Source of the DNA: Gerris lacustris
Taxonomy: Eukaryota > Arthropoda > Insecta > Hemiptera > Gerridae
Direction of reading: 5' to 3'
Assembly (NCBI GenBank): GCA_951217055.1
Contig: OX578282.1
Coordinates: 22,772,106 to 22,836,105, forward strand
Length of the DNA stretch: 64,000 nt
Every line of letters begins with the position of its first letter. The stretch's first letter is position 1. Both the position numbers and the translations under genes were made by a program. The notes under the pieces are model-generated. The model made no database searches and had not been told where the DNA came from. It worked only from the letters and a program-made list of their open reading frames with translations. Positions 9,961 through 21,289 of this stretch are shown here, one piece after another.

Positions 9961-12110
9961 GCAGCCGAAGATGAAGCAAATTCTCTGACGGCGTACACAG
10001 ATATACCAGTGCTGACCTTAGGCAAAACTACAGTCAGCGTTTCTGCGTTTGGGAAAACAAAACAATTAGAAGCGCATGTTATAAAGAAGGATGATATTCC
10101 ATTATTTGGGCTAAATTGGGTGCTAGCATTTAAATTACCCATTCCACCGGGGGGAAGAATTTGTTCTGTAACCAAAACTAACGAGGAAATCAGCAAGAAA
10201 TCAATCGAAATATATAGAGAGAAAATAAAGGGGAAATAAATAAGCTGTCCGGTTTGACATCAGAGGGTGTTTGAAAAATAAAAGAACATAAAGCTAAAAT
10301 ATTTCTAAAGGATAATGCCATTCCTAAAATTTGTAAAGTTAGACCCGTGCCATACGCAATTAGACCTAGAGTGGAAGAGGAATTAAAAAGACTTGAAAAT
10401 GAAGGTATAATTGAGTCAGTAGACGTGACAAAAGAACCAGTTACTTGGGCATCACCTATTGCGGTCGTTGTGAAACCAAATGGTAAAAAAAGGATCTGTG
10501 CAGATTTTAAAGTAACCATAAATCCGTACGTACTGGCAGAAAAACACCCGTTGCCGAAGTTTGAAGACATTTTAACAAAGTTGGACGGAACTAATTATTT
10601 TTGCGTAGTCGATCTTAAAACGCTTACTTACAAACTAGAAGTATACGAGGTATCGAGGAATTTATTAGTCATAGCACAAGAAGGGATTCCGTTACGTCAG
10701 ATTAATAAAATTTGAATAAATACGTTTGAAATAAATACGGCTCCCTCTCTTTTCCAGCGTGTCATTGACACGGTAACATGGGGATTAGAAGGTGTATCTG
10801 GATTATTGGATGATTTGATTCATCCGGATTCAAACGGATATGTTATCCCGATTACCAATAGAAAAGTTAAAGAAGGACAAGCTAGATAAATTTAAAAGAG
10901 AAGATCTATGTCATTTACGTTTCCAAGACTTAAGGGTAACTAAGAAAAGGTTGCGGGAAGAATCGAGTAAAGATGAATCATTAAAAACTCTAGCTAGGTT
11001 CATGGCACAAGGTTGGCCAAAAGAGAGAAAAGAGATTCCAGAGGCACTACGCACCGCACGTATTATGAAAAAAGGGAAGAATTGGCATTTGAAGAGGGTA
11101 TACTCTTATGGTTAGGAAGAATAATCGTACCTGTAACATTAAGACAAGAAATTCTCGAACTACTTCACGAAGGCCATCCGGGAATCTGCGGTATGAAGGA
11201 AAATGCAAAATTTTATGTTTGGTGGCCAGGATTAGGTAACGATGTTGAACGATATGTAAGGAGTTGTGCCTCCTGTCAAGCAGTTAGACAAAAAGAATGT
11301 GAGGTACCGTTGTTTTCATGGTTTTATAAAAGAATGTGAGGTACCGTTGTTTTCATGGGCTATTCCTGCAGAGCCATGGTCAAGAGTCCTCATTGATTAT
11401 GCGGGACCATTCGAAGGAAAGTCATGGATAGTGATAGTAGATGCTTACTCGAAATAGATAGAGGTTTTACCCACAAGTGGCACTTCAACGGCAAAGATAA
11501 TTCAACTACTTCGAGAAATATTTGCTAGGTTGGGTTTGCCTAAAAGTCTGATTTCGGATAAAGGACCCCAATTTGCTTCACTGGAATTCAAAGATTGGTG
11601 CAGAGACAATGGCATAACACACATTCGCACAACTCATACCACCCAAAATCAAATGGTCAGGCGGAGCGTTTTGTTCAAACGTTTATAGAAAGGATGAAAG
11701 CAATCAGAAGAACAGGTACACAGACGGAACAAAGATTGCAGGAGTTTTTACTATCGTATCGTAACACACCAAATAAATCTACAGGTCGAGCACCAGCTGA
11801 ACTTTTAATAGGACATAGGTTACGGAATCGTTTAGATTTGTTGAGGCCAGATCAAAGACAAGCTTTGGACGTTGCTGCAACAAAACAGAAACATTGTCAC
11901 GACTGAAGAGCAAGGCACAGGGAGTTCGAACAAGGTGATTTAGTTTGGGCATTAGAGAAAGGTGGAAAGGGGTATAAGAAGGGCAAAATCGTACGAAGGA
12001 CAGGAGTGCTGTCATACGTTGTTATGGTAGGTGAAGAGGAACGAAGGATGCATGCAGACCAGCTGAGGAAGAACTATAGAGAGGATGTACCCTACGCAGA
12101 GAACTACTAA
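9961..12110 (+). pseudogene. Pol remnant: protease C-term, RT, integrase
   Basis: Protease: only the C-terminal half survives (9960-10150, DDIPLFGLNWVLAFKLP); the active-site DTG region is deleted. RT: 10285-10820, with PYAIRPRVEEELKRLENEGI, SPIAVVVKPNGKKRICADFK, the motif A aspartate in FCVVDLKTL, INTAPSLFQRVIDT in a second frame, and motif C reading LLDD in place of YVDD/YLDD. RNase H is missing: the frame jumps at about 10830 to ADMLSRLP-type sequence. Integrase: H-x3-H...C-x2-C zinc finger at about 11160-11280; core aspartates in IDYAGPF (about 11395) and ISDKGPQF (about 11555), then the glutamate region SNGQAERF (about 11660) in another frame. A C-terminal tail, VRRTGVLSYVVMVGEEERRM, ends at the stop at 12108-12110. 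An in-frame TAG lies near 11455. The element cannot make a complete Pol. Confidence 0.88.
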
Positions 12111-12124
12111 AGGGGGGGAAAAGA
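12109..12124 (+). promoter_or_regulatory. Polypurine tract
   Basis: Purine run aaagggggggaaaaga lies directly before the 3' LTR, where plus-strand priming occurs in LTR elements. Confidence 0.85.
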
Positions 12125-12242
12125 TGTAGGATATTTATTTATTGTTTTGTTGTTTTTATATTTTGACATTGTCTTTATTGGTATTGAAAGTTTTATAATT
12201 TGAGAACATTTTGTAATGGAATTGACTTTCTAATATATTACA
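12125..12242 (+). repeat. 3' LTR of the gypsy-like element (118 bp)
   Basis: Nearly identical to the 5' LTR; begins TG, ends CA, and is followed by the second ACAGT. Confidence 0.92.
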
Positions 12243-12247
12243 ACAGT

Positions 12248-13269
12248 TTGACCTAAATTGTAAAATTAGGAAATCGTAAATAAATTAAAAGCAAAATATA
12301 GTAAGCGTTTTAGTTTAAGCAAGTTGAATTAAATCTGGCACAAATGTTCAACAAAAAATAAGAAGAAGCGATAAGATTATTATAGAGGTATCAGAACTTA
12401 AATATTTAGTAGTGATCAGATAGCCTATTCATTTGTCTTTTTCAGTCAATTTCAATTATTAATACTTGAATGGATATCGATATCATTATACTTATGTGAT
12501 TTATCGACTGAAAGTTAGATTCATATTGAGGATAGCATAAATCAGTCAAAAATAAAATCAAAAAGTCTGATTTAATGACGTTTAGGACAAATGCACTTCC
12601 ATTTTCAAGGTAGGTATATCAAGAATAGCACTACAAGGTATAAACAAAAATGGCACCACAAGCTATAACAAAAATAGCATCACAAGGTATATACAAGAAT
12701 GACATCAAAAAGGTAAAAACAAAAATGATACTTGCAAATAGTAGTCTAATTTTTATTAGTGTGCTGATGATTAAAAAAATAATGGATACTCAGTTCAGAG
12801 ATCAATGAAATGATTAAGCCTTACTCGATATAACAGTTAAGTTATTACATCGTCTACTACATTATTACTCATAGACTAAACAATCAAATTATGAGATTAA
12901 AATACAATCTCTTTATATCTTACCTAAATTCTAAGATAATATAATCAACATAATAAAAAATAAAATGTGTCGCCTTCGGTCTCTTTTTTAATTAAAAAAA
13001 GTGGGTCGCGCGCGCAAAAAAAAGGACAAAATCGATGGAAAAGGGGGAGGCTGTAAAGAAGAGAAAAAAGTCAGTGAGAAGAGAGGCTGTATATCAGATT
13101 AACGGGTTGAGGCGCAACATCTGCCTCCGATTTGAAAATATACATCCGACCTTACTTTATCGATAGGCCCAGCTCAGGTCAATTTAAATATCAACTCGTT
13201 CGTCTGCTCTCTACTCAGACCCTTCAATAGCTTAGCTCCGCTTCATGTCAAATACTAGATTATTTTATT
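12248..13269. other. AT-rich sequence with a small degenerate tandem repeat
   Basis: About 12617-12735 has three to four diverged units of about 32 bp around 'cactacaaggtataaacaaa'. A (CG) run 'cgcgcgcgc' lies near 13010. No gene recognised. Confidence 0.45.
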
Positions 13270-14726
13270 ATCTATATATATAAAATCCAAATACCACTCA
13301 CTGACTGACTGACTGACTGACACATCACGATATCTCTGAAACCACTGGACCTACGACCATGAAATTTTGTAGGTGTGTTCCTCTTACCTCCTAGGTGCTC
13401 TCTAAGAAATATTTTAAAAATCCGCCATCTTGATTCAAGGTGGCGGCCATTTATATACAAAATTCGACAAGACGATATCTCGGGAACCAATTGTACTAGA
13501 ACCTTGAAATTCAGAAGTTGGCTTCCTTTTATGAAATTAGTAACTTTTGATAAATAGTTTACCAATCGGGCATATTGATTCAAGATGGCGGCCATACATA
13601 TATAAAAGTCAACATGTGTGCATGTTCTTTATACAAATCTACAGTTTTAGTCCGATCTCGATGAAAATTTGCACACTTGACCTTCAAAGCAAGGGGAAAA
13701 TCACTGTCTACATGAATATTCAAAATTTTAATTTTGGTACACAGGGGTACGGGGTACAAATGTTAAAGTAATGAACATCCTTCATGATGCATATCGTTGA
13801 AAAGCTCTTTAAGAGGACAGTAATTGTGGTTATGTACAGTTTTATCATATTTTCACTAAGGAGGGGGGTATAATTAAAAAATATTGCTATATCTTATATA
13901 AAAAGAAGTGTATCCGTATGAGGGTATGTCTTTTATCCTAATTTGATGAATATTTACACACTTTTTCTTCAAAACAAGGTTAAGGTCACTGCCTACATGA
14001 GATTTCGAAATTAATTTTTGGTACACAGGGGTACAGGGTACAAGTGATGAATACCCTTCATTTTCATGATGCATATCGTTGAAATGCTCTTTAAGAGTAC
14101 AGTAATTGTTGTTATGTGTACTGGGTACAAATGACAAAGTAATGGATACCCTTCATGATACAAATCGTTGAAAAGCTGTTTAAGAGAAAAGTAATTGTTC
14201 TTAAGTACAGTTTTGTCTTATTTTCATTTAGAAGGGGGAGAGGTAAAATGGAAATTTATATCTATATCTATATATGTATATAAAAGTCAACATATGTGTG
14301 TACATATGCATGTTCTTTTATACAAATCTACAGTTTTATTCCGATCTCGATGAAAATTTGCACACTTGACCTTCAAAGCAAGGGGAAGGTAACTGTTTAC
14401 ATGAATTTTCGAACTATAACTTTTGGTTCAAAGGGGTACGGGGTACAAGTAATGAATACCCTTAATCTTCATGATGCATATCGTTGAAATGCTCTTTATG
14501 AGTACAGTAACTGTTGTTATGTGTACAGTTTTGTCATATTTTCATTTAGGAGGGGGTAAATTTAGGATATTTGCAAATGATCTTATCAAAGAGGTGGGGG
14601 ATTTAACTAGGAGGGATAGAATCTAGATATTCTCGCATAGTAAAATAATTTGTATGCTTTCCTGGTAGTTTATAAACTTATCAAATTTAAAAACACTCCA
14701 TAGCGAAGCACGGGTAATCCAGCTAG
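13270..14726 (+). mobile_element. Helitron-like element (family E), non-autonomous
   Basis: The 5' end TCTATATATATAAAAT follows an A, and the 3' end 'cgggtaatccagctag' precedes a T. That gives the A/T target and TC...CTAG termini expected of Helitrons. Inside is a (CTGA)n tract at about 13300 and repeated modules: 'gatgcatatcgttgaaa' with 'ctctttaagag' recurs near 13785, 14070, 14150 and 14475, and 'ttgcacacttgaccttcaaa' near 13670 and 14360. No Rep/helicase coding sequence. Related modules lie at 47400-47640, 50047-50280 and 59243-59850. The imperfect subterminal hairpin makes the class call less than certain. Confidence 0.65.
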
Positions 14727-15039
14727 TTAAAAATAAAAGGTAAAAATAAATTATGTGCACCGTACACTAAGTTATTTCTATCCTTAAGAATATACAATTG
14801 TAGCATTAAAAAGTGTTAAAACCAACTAAAAGCTTAATTATTATTATTTATTTATTTTTTGAAAACTTTCCGCATTTAATAAATTAGACTGCCAATTGGT
14901 GTGGCACATAGCTTCCTCACATCCTATCACGTACTTTATTGATTTTATTCGTTCAGAAGCCATTATTGTCAAATTAGTTTAATTTTTCCCCCCGTTTATC
15001 TTAATCTTTTAAAATTGTTATGATTTTATACATGAATCA
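14727..15039. other. Unassigned AT-rich sequence
   Basis: Nothing recognised. Confidence 0.5.
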
Positions 15040-15478
15040 AGTATCAACTTAGCAAAAGTTAAAGAGCGCCGACGGTTAAAATTAATCTGGGGCTATCTGG
15101 GGGTTACTCTCAATAAACTAAAAAAGTTTCATACAAATCAGTTAAGAACTTTTGAAGCTATAGGTGTAAATAAATGTATGTTTGAGCGCATATGGAGGAG
15201 AAACAAATGAGCGCAGAAGGTTGAAACTTATATCATGGGACCAACAATGGGCTAAGTATGACCTACCATCCAAATTTCATTGAAATCGGACGTGTAGTTT
15301 TTAAGATATGTTGGTTTGCAAAAAAAGAACGACAGACAGACACGGAACCAAAAATGATCTCTGATGTCTGAAACGGATTTCTGTCTTGGAATTTTCGAGA
15401 TCGGAGACCTAATTTTTTTTCGTTTTTCAGAACGATCACATAGCTTCCGTTACCTTCGGTAAGCTCGGAAGCAAAATG
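15040..15478 (+). repeat. Interspersed repeat family B, copy 1
   Basis: The most complete copy: 'gggctatctgggggttac' region, 'gagcgcatatggaggag', core 'ccaaatttcattgaaatcgg' (about 15270), 'acagacagacacgg', 'tgtctgaaacggatttctgt', and the end 'ccttcggtaagctcggaagc'. Inverted copy at 26640-27065; partial copies at 29935-30045, 43430-43573, 50990-51330 and 60600-60885. Non-coding; order unknown (SINE-like). Confidence 0.75.
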
Positions 15479-15504
15479 TTTTTATTAGTTATTTAATTTT
15501 ATTT

Positions 15505-15935
15505 GGGGATTGCTGTAGCAGAGTAATTAGTAGGGATTGCTGTAGCAGAGTGGTTAGTGGGGATTGCTGTAGCAGAGTAGTTAGTAGGGATTGCTGTAGC
15601 AGGTAGTTAGTAGGGATTGCTGTAGCAGAGTAGTTAGTAGGGATTGCTGTAGCAGACTAGTTAGTGGGGATGTCTGTAGCTGAGTGGTTAGAGGGGATTG
15701 CTGTAACAGAGTGGTTAGTGGGAATTGCTGTAGTAGAGTTGTTAGTGGGGATTGCTGTAGCAGAGTGGATAGTGGGGATGTCTGTAGCAGAGTGGTTAGT
15801 GGGGATTGCTGTAGCAGACTAGTTAGTGGGGATGTCTGTAGCAGAGTGGTTAGTGGGGACTGCTGTGGTAGAGTGGTTAGTGGGGATTGCTGAAGCAGAG
15901 TGGATAGTGGGGATTGCTGTAGCAGATTGGTTCAG
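15505..15935 (+). repeat. 27-bp minisatellite derived from a tRNA-like SINE head (about 16 copies)
   Basis: The unit is approximately gggattgctgtagcagagtggttagt, with copies of 26-28 bp. The part 'gtagcagagtggttag' looks like a tRNA D-arm/A box. Because 27 is a multiple of three, the array makes an apparent frame (15684-15893, CCSRVVSGD repeats) that is not a gene. Confidence 0.92.
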
Positions 15936-16030
15936 AGCTCTCACTACCCACCTGAAACCAAAGTTCGAACACCGACACATCTGATGACGATTCAACAAAT
16001 GCTGCGTTAATCAACTTAAGTGGTACTATA
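15911..16030 (+). mobile_element. tRNA-like SINE downstream of the minisatellite
   Basis: The last repeat unit runs into 'attggttcagagctctcac' and then 'aagttcgaacaccgac', which resembles a B box at the expected distance from the A box. The 5' half seems to have been tandemly amplified. The SINE 3' end is undefined. Confidence 0.55.
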
Positions 16031-17544
16031 AATGGGCTTGAATATGATATTTCGTCAAAATTCTAACATAATTAAACCTTAAATACAGTAATATTTAAAA
16101 ATGTTACATTTATTAAAAATTTAAATTTAAATAATATTTTTAAAACATTTGACCAAAGAGGAAATCAATTTAAGATGGACTTATTTAAAACAAAATTTGT
16201 TCATAAAACTTTATTAATTAAAATAAATTAGTAATGAAATATGAACAAAACTTTGAAGTATTTCACGAATAAGAGACCTTTAAGTGGAAATAAAAGAAAA
16301 ACGTGATAATTTCATTAAATTATAACATTTCTTTAATGTCATTAAAGTTTCTTATTATAAAAAGGGATTATTGTCCGTGCATTTAGGGCATGTAATTTAT
16401 GAGCCTTTATACTTAATAGATATGTTAAAACATTAATCCTACGTTCAGGATGATTTATTTAAAGGGAAGAGCTGTATTTTCTTTTGGGCTCAGTTATTTT
16501 GCCTGAGTAAATAAAGCCGGACGAATTTTTCATTAGCTTAACCTCTAAGACCCTTCTCTACCTTCCCACGCTTCCCCCTTCCCTCATTCCCATTAAAATG
16601 AGTTAAGGCAAATGGAAATTTTCGACCTTAAGATTTAAAAAGAAATAAAATAGTTTTCTACTTGTATTTATTTTCAGTTTGTAAGATAATAAGACAGTTA
16701 AAAATGCATTATTATTTGTAAAAGAAACGTTCTTCGCTATGTTGAAATAACAGAAAATAATTGCCTACATTAAAAATGATTAACATATTAAATCGATAAA
16801 GCATGTGTTCTTTATTGCGTGTTAGTACCGTAGTACTAACAATGTTAATAAATTGAAAATAAAAAGATAAACATGGTAAACCACTTGACCATTATAGCAA
16901 GTTAATAACAATTAGTAGAACAAATAAGGTGTTTCTAGGCTTAGTGGTACTCACTCATAGTAAATAAATAGTTTTGAGCAAATTTAATTATCAGCTTATA
17001 CCGTGAGATCACAATAGCTCATTTTTAATGCAGAAAGGTTTAGACCACAATAGTAGGTCATCAAATAATCGTAGTAGGTATTCCCTAGACCTCCCGCCTA
17101 ATTAAATGATTATAATGCTCAGTGCATAAATAACAATAAGTAACTAATTACAATAAATAACTTGGTTTTCCGGTCTTGATCGTGATCTGTTCAACCACTT
17201 TAGTTTATATTGATAAATTATTGTGCGACAATAGATACTTAAAATTACATGTCTTTACCACAGAACCTCGCGATGCTTTAAACATAAACTAGAATAAATA
17301 TATCAAAAGTAAGTGTGATTGGGCGAGTCCATGGATGTAGAGCAAATTTTGAACATGAAAAGGAGGGCGCATGCTCGGGATATCTGAAATTCCTTGACGT
17401 CACAGCTTCTAACTAAACACACACGGTCCACACCCTTTTCAAGAGTTCAAATTTTTTTAATTCATATTAAACGGAAACTACTATATATTTAGGAGTCAAA
17501 AATTTTCAAATATATCTACTTGATAAACAATCCAACTAATGGTG
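16031..17544. other. AT-rich sequence, mostly featureless
   Basis: No gene. 16470-16640 is a modest GC-richer, repeat-poor island with pyrimidine-rich sequence. Confidence 0.45.
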
Positions 17545-17658
17545 AATAAATTTTGAAATTTTGCATACTTGACCTTCAAATGAGAGGAAGGTCACTGTAT
17601 ACAAGAGGGAGGGGGATGACCCCCATCCCTCGGCAACGGGTTCAGCAAGTCCAGCTAA
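17545..17658 (+). mobile_element. Helitron-like 3' end fragment (family E)
   Basis: Contains 'catacttgaccttcaaatga' and 'gaaggtcactgtatac', modules shared with 13270-14726, and ends 'agtccagctaa' followed by T, matching CTRR|T. The 5' end is not identified. Confidence 0.5.
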
Positions 17659-18640
17659 TTATTAATACTATGTGTTTGAACAATAACCCAATTGTTTAAT
17701 AGTATCGAAGTAATAGTGAATATTTATAGATTTAACTTGCAATTTTATCTACGTTTTACCTGGTGTGTTTAACATTTTATATGATTGTCTTATTTCACAA
17801 TTATTATTAACGCAAATTACTTTTTTTTATCATTAAATTTTAAAACGGGTAATTCACAAATATGCTTCAGAGCTTAAAAATAAAATGTTTATGAAACAAA
17901 AGAGTTTTTTTGTCTCAAAATCAAAATGTGCGTTTAAGGTATGATAGTTTATTATTATCTCTTCGTCTGTCTGTTTTATCCGACGAAATATTTTGAACCC
18001 CAATATTTTGAGAGCAACTTGTCCGATTCTGATAAAGCCCTTAAAAAATAATCTTGTACTAATTTCAGTCTTATACACAACATTGCTTTCTACCGTGCAT
18101 GCGCATAAGCTAATTATTTAGTCACTCATATTGTCGAATCCGATTAAACTTTATTTTATATTTATCTGACCATTCTTCCAGTAATAGGACAAGGAAACTA
18201 AGAGCCACACGGTTTTGTCTTGTTTCTTTTATGCCCCGACCTTTAAGGTCTTTCCGAGATGTATCAGTCACAAAAAATATCCTTCATAGGAAGTTAAATG
18301 ACACTCTCTACACTTAGTCGGCGCCTTCCCGAAACCGAACCGCCAGTCCCGTCTCCGTCACCGAGCCGTCAAAATCACATTTCTCTTCAACGATTTTTTT
18401 TTCGACTTACGTGTTTCGTGCATTGTGTATCAATTGAAGTGTATATGTGTATGCATGTACCCAGGACTGTATGACTGGCCCAATGTGAAATTGTAGACGG
18501 ACACAAATTAAACCCTTTATATTAGTTTTGGTTTGCTTCTGTGTGGTTGGCTGTTGTCAAAATCTTTGAAGGGCTAATGAGCCCTTATCCAGTCCTTCAA
18601 TCGAGCTGAAACTTAGCACATTGATTCTACTTATTTAGAT
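17659..18640. other. Unassigned; contains a repeat-poor island
   Basis: 18170-18400 is GC-richer, without frames or repeat partners. The frame at 17854-18078 (-) has no recognisable domain. Confidence 0.4.
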
Positions 18641-18692
18641 TAATTATTTATAGCGAGACCATATCCAATACTATGGTCTCGTTAAATAATTA
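18641..18692. repeat. Hairpin with 20-bp arms
   Basis: Arms 'taattatttatagcgagacc' and 'ggtctcgttaaataatta' pair with minor mismatches around a short loop. In an AT-rich eukaryotic context it may be a MITE core rather than a terminator. Confidence 0.7.
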
Positions 18693-19755
18693 GCCTCCGT
18701 CTATAATTAATGCAATCACAGCCACTTCCTTCTCCGAAAACTCCATCACAAAAATATAGGTATGACAATGTACAGAAAAAATTACTGATTGAGTAAAAAA
18801 AACTGACGGATAGATGAGAATAGAGCCACGATTTTGACTGACACAAGACGGTAACGGCTCTGATTCGGAACGGTGACTGAACTATGACTAATGTGTGTGA
18901 AGAGACAGTTAGGAAATCGGCCAATTTACATATCTAGTCATTGCATTCGTCAATGTGAAGCATGTCTTATTTAAAATTCAACCCAGATGAGTACGTAAAA
19001 CATAAATAGTCTTTCTGGATTGTTTCTTTCACGGAATTTACCGTACATTCAGATGACCACCATAGACGCTCCCATATCTTATAGTTGTAAAGGTGTTACC
19101 TCCTTGGTTTCGAGGGCATGAAAATTACGCATATTAACTAATTTTTTTAGAACATTAAAGCTTCAACTATTATTGGTTATCCACTAAAAAAATTCTGGGG
19201 AGTTTTTTAAATAAGAAACAGAAAAAACCAATTAACACGTAAATATTTGTCGAGTAGTTAGTGAATGTTAAGGATGAATTATGAAACTGTTGGTAATCGC
19301 CCCCTTCATGTTTTGAAAGAATATTAATTGTACAATAGTATACAAGTGAACTAAAAACCGAAAATAAATGTTATTAGTAATACGGACGGGCAAAAATCTA
19401 CAGAAATTTACTCCGTGAAAAATAGTGAAAAGCGGTATGAGCTAAATAAATCTAGTGGATACTACCCTTGCCTTTTGTTCCTAGCCCTTTCACGACTCTT
19501 ACTCATTTAGAAATAAAAATAAAAATATGTCTAAGAATGAAAAGAATATAATAGAGAACAAATAGCTCCATTATATTGAATTAAAAAAAAAAAAACTATT
19601 ATTTATCATCCTTAATAATATCAAGAACAAATAAATGGTTAATCCTTGTTAACTATCAAAGATATATATGTACAAATATTTTTATTTTTATTAGATCTAT
19701 AAAAAAAACGCAAAATAGATCATTCATTGCCTATTTTAAATAAAATAATAGATTA
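18693..19755. other. Unassigned AT-rich sequence
   Basis: No recognised gene or repeat. Confidence 0.5.
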
Positions 19756-19881
19756 CAAGGGGGCTCTGCCCCCTACTCGCTTCGCCCGTCGAAAAGCGGC
19801 CTCTGCGTGGCCGCTGCCTTGAACCTTCTTACAATTTGACACATTTGTTTGTTTACAAATCGTTTTTAATAATATAGGTAG
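19756..19881 (-). mobile_element. Short deletion derivative of the Helitron-like family F
   Basis: Left end has the hairpin 'gggggctctgccccc' followed by 'tactcgcttcgc'. Right end has 'tttgtttacaaa' and 'tttttaataatatagg'. Both ends match the longer element at 49045-49906, whose middle is missing here. The terminal CTAG is changed to CTTG (minus-strand reading). Confidence 0.65.
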
Positions 19882-20821
19882 AAAATAGTTATTTATGTTA
19901 CTAGGCAGCAAAATGGAATTTTTGCTGACAAGTTTTTAAGTTTTAGTTCCGAGCCGAAGGCGAGGATAGGCTAAACAAATTTACTGCAGAGGCGAAGCCG
20001 AGGCAGGAAATTTACTATTTTACAATCGGGAAAATTACATGTTGACTGACGAGGCGAAGCTGAGGCAGGATAATGTTAACTACCTGCTAAGGTATAACCG
20101 AAGCAGGTGATCTTTAAAATTTATCTACTAACGGCAGAAAAATTAAATTAATCGTTTTAATATACATAAAAGATTTAAAGAAATTAAAGTTGTAAAAGAA
20201 CGAAAGTTTGAGTCATCAAGAAAACAAAACAAAGGCAAAACGAACTCAGTGTTGTCACTTATTTTATTAACAGCTGTTTTTTAACTCACTTTTTAGCTAT
20301 TTTTAAAATAATCACTAAAATATTAAAACTTGTTTTATTAATATAATTATTATTAATGTTGTTTAAAAAAAATATATAAATATTTAGCAGAATATTACGC
20401 TTAAATATATAAAAATGAACAATGTGGGAGAGTTTATAATCTGCGATGTAGTAACCTTTTTGTAGTAACATTTTCTTAAAATTTGCCTGTTTGTCATTTT
20501 GCTGACACTTAAAACTTTTGCAGACACTTTATTATTTTGCTGACACTTCATTATTTTGAAGCGTGTTCTTATGACATGTTACAAAAGAATCAAGAAAAAT
20601 GACATCTTGCAGATTGAAAACAGTATAACAATACTTAATTTTGCTGCCGTGAGTAGATAAATAACATTTGTAAGATATAAAAACATAGTTTAACCATCTA
20701 GTTTTGTAATATTTATTTAAATCATCATCAGGGTTATGAACTATAATAGACAATCTAAACATAGTGAAGTTTGAAATAGGTGTCATCTAAGAACTAGGTA
20801 TTGGAAACAATTTTTAAGAGG
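19882..20821. other. AT-rich sequence with a short degenerate repeat
   Basis: Three or four diverged copies of a 'gaggcgaagccgaggcagga'-like motif lie at about 19950-20110. The rest is unassigned; the minus-strand frames are AT-rich and featureless. Confidence 0.45.
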
Positions 20822-21166
20822 AAAGGTCTAAAGGTGGGGGTCAAAATGGAGTTGAAACCAAGTAAAAGAGTGTACATTCAGGTAATGGTAAAAAGGTCAA
20901 CTAAGGGATTAGAACAACACTTAAAAACTAAAATATACATATTGTACTGAAGCATAACAAATAACTAGAATAACTAACTTTAAAAAAATGTTTTGGTCTA
21001 GTCTTGCAACTTTTTTGCAATATTGTCTAATTTTAAATTATTTTTAATCAAGTGTTGTTGTAATGCCTTAGTTGACCGTTCTACCCTTACCTGAATGTAC
21101 ACCCTTTTACCTGGTCACTTAATATAATCCCCTCAACTTTATTTCCACCCCCACCTTTAGTCCTTT
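20822..21166. mobile_element. 345-bp element with about 120-bp terminal inverted repeats
   Basis: Left arm starts 'aaaggtctaaaggtggggg' and the right arm ends with its near reverse complement. Both carry 'gtgtacattcaggtaa' and 'ggtcaactaagg' in inverted positions. Non-coding MITE; target duplication not clear. Confidence 0.8.
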
Positions 21167-21289
21167 AATTAATTGGTTAAATTTTGTAGTTTTAATAAAA
21201 AACTGTACCTCACTAATTTTCTTCTAATCTATCATTTCAACGGTTTCTAATTCAAATCTTAGTATAAAATAATGTGGTTTGAAACATCT

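Larger units (their letters stand above)
9339..12247 (+). mobile_element. Ty3/gypsy-like LTR retrotransposon, internally deleted, with target duplication
   Basis: A complete insertion: target duplication ACAGT (9339-9343), 5' LTR 9344-9465, internal region 9466-12124, 3' LTR 12125-12242 and the same ACAGT at 12243-12247. The internal part is about 2.66 kb, roughly half of an autonomous gypsy element. It keeps fragments of Gag, protease, reverse transcriptase and integrase in that order (integrase after RT, diagnostic for Ty3/gypsy over Ty1/copia). Reading frames are broken by deletions, stops and frameshifts, so it is not autonomous. The LTRs differ by one 4-bp indel and one substitution, suggesting fairly recent insertion. 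Confidence 0.93.

Noticed and set aside
10190..10570. 126-codon minus-strand frame
   Set aside because: Antisense of the gypsy-like RT fragment.
9339..12247. Active retrotransposon or endogenous retrovirus with env
   Set aside because: No envelope region between integrase and polypurine tract, and Pol is broken by deletions and frameshifts.
13272..13771. Overlapping frames on both strands at the Helitron-like start
   Set aside because: Lie inside a repeated non-coding module; no Rep or helicase motif.
15684..15893. 69-codon frame with CCSRVVSGD repeats
   Set aside because: Product of a 27-bp minisatellite whose period is a multiple of three; no start context or flanking coding signal.
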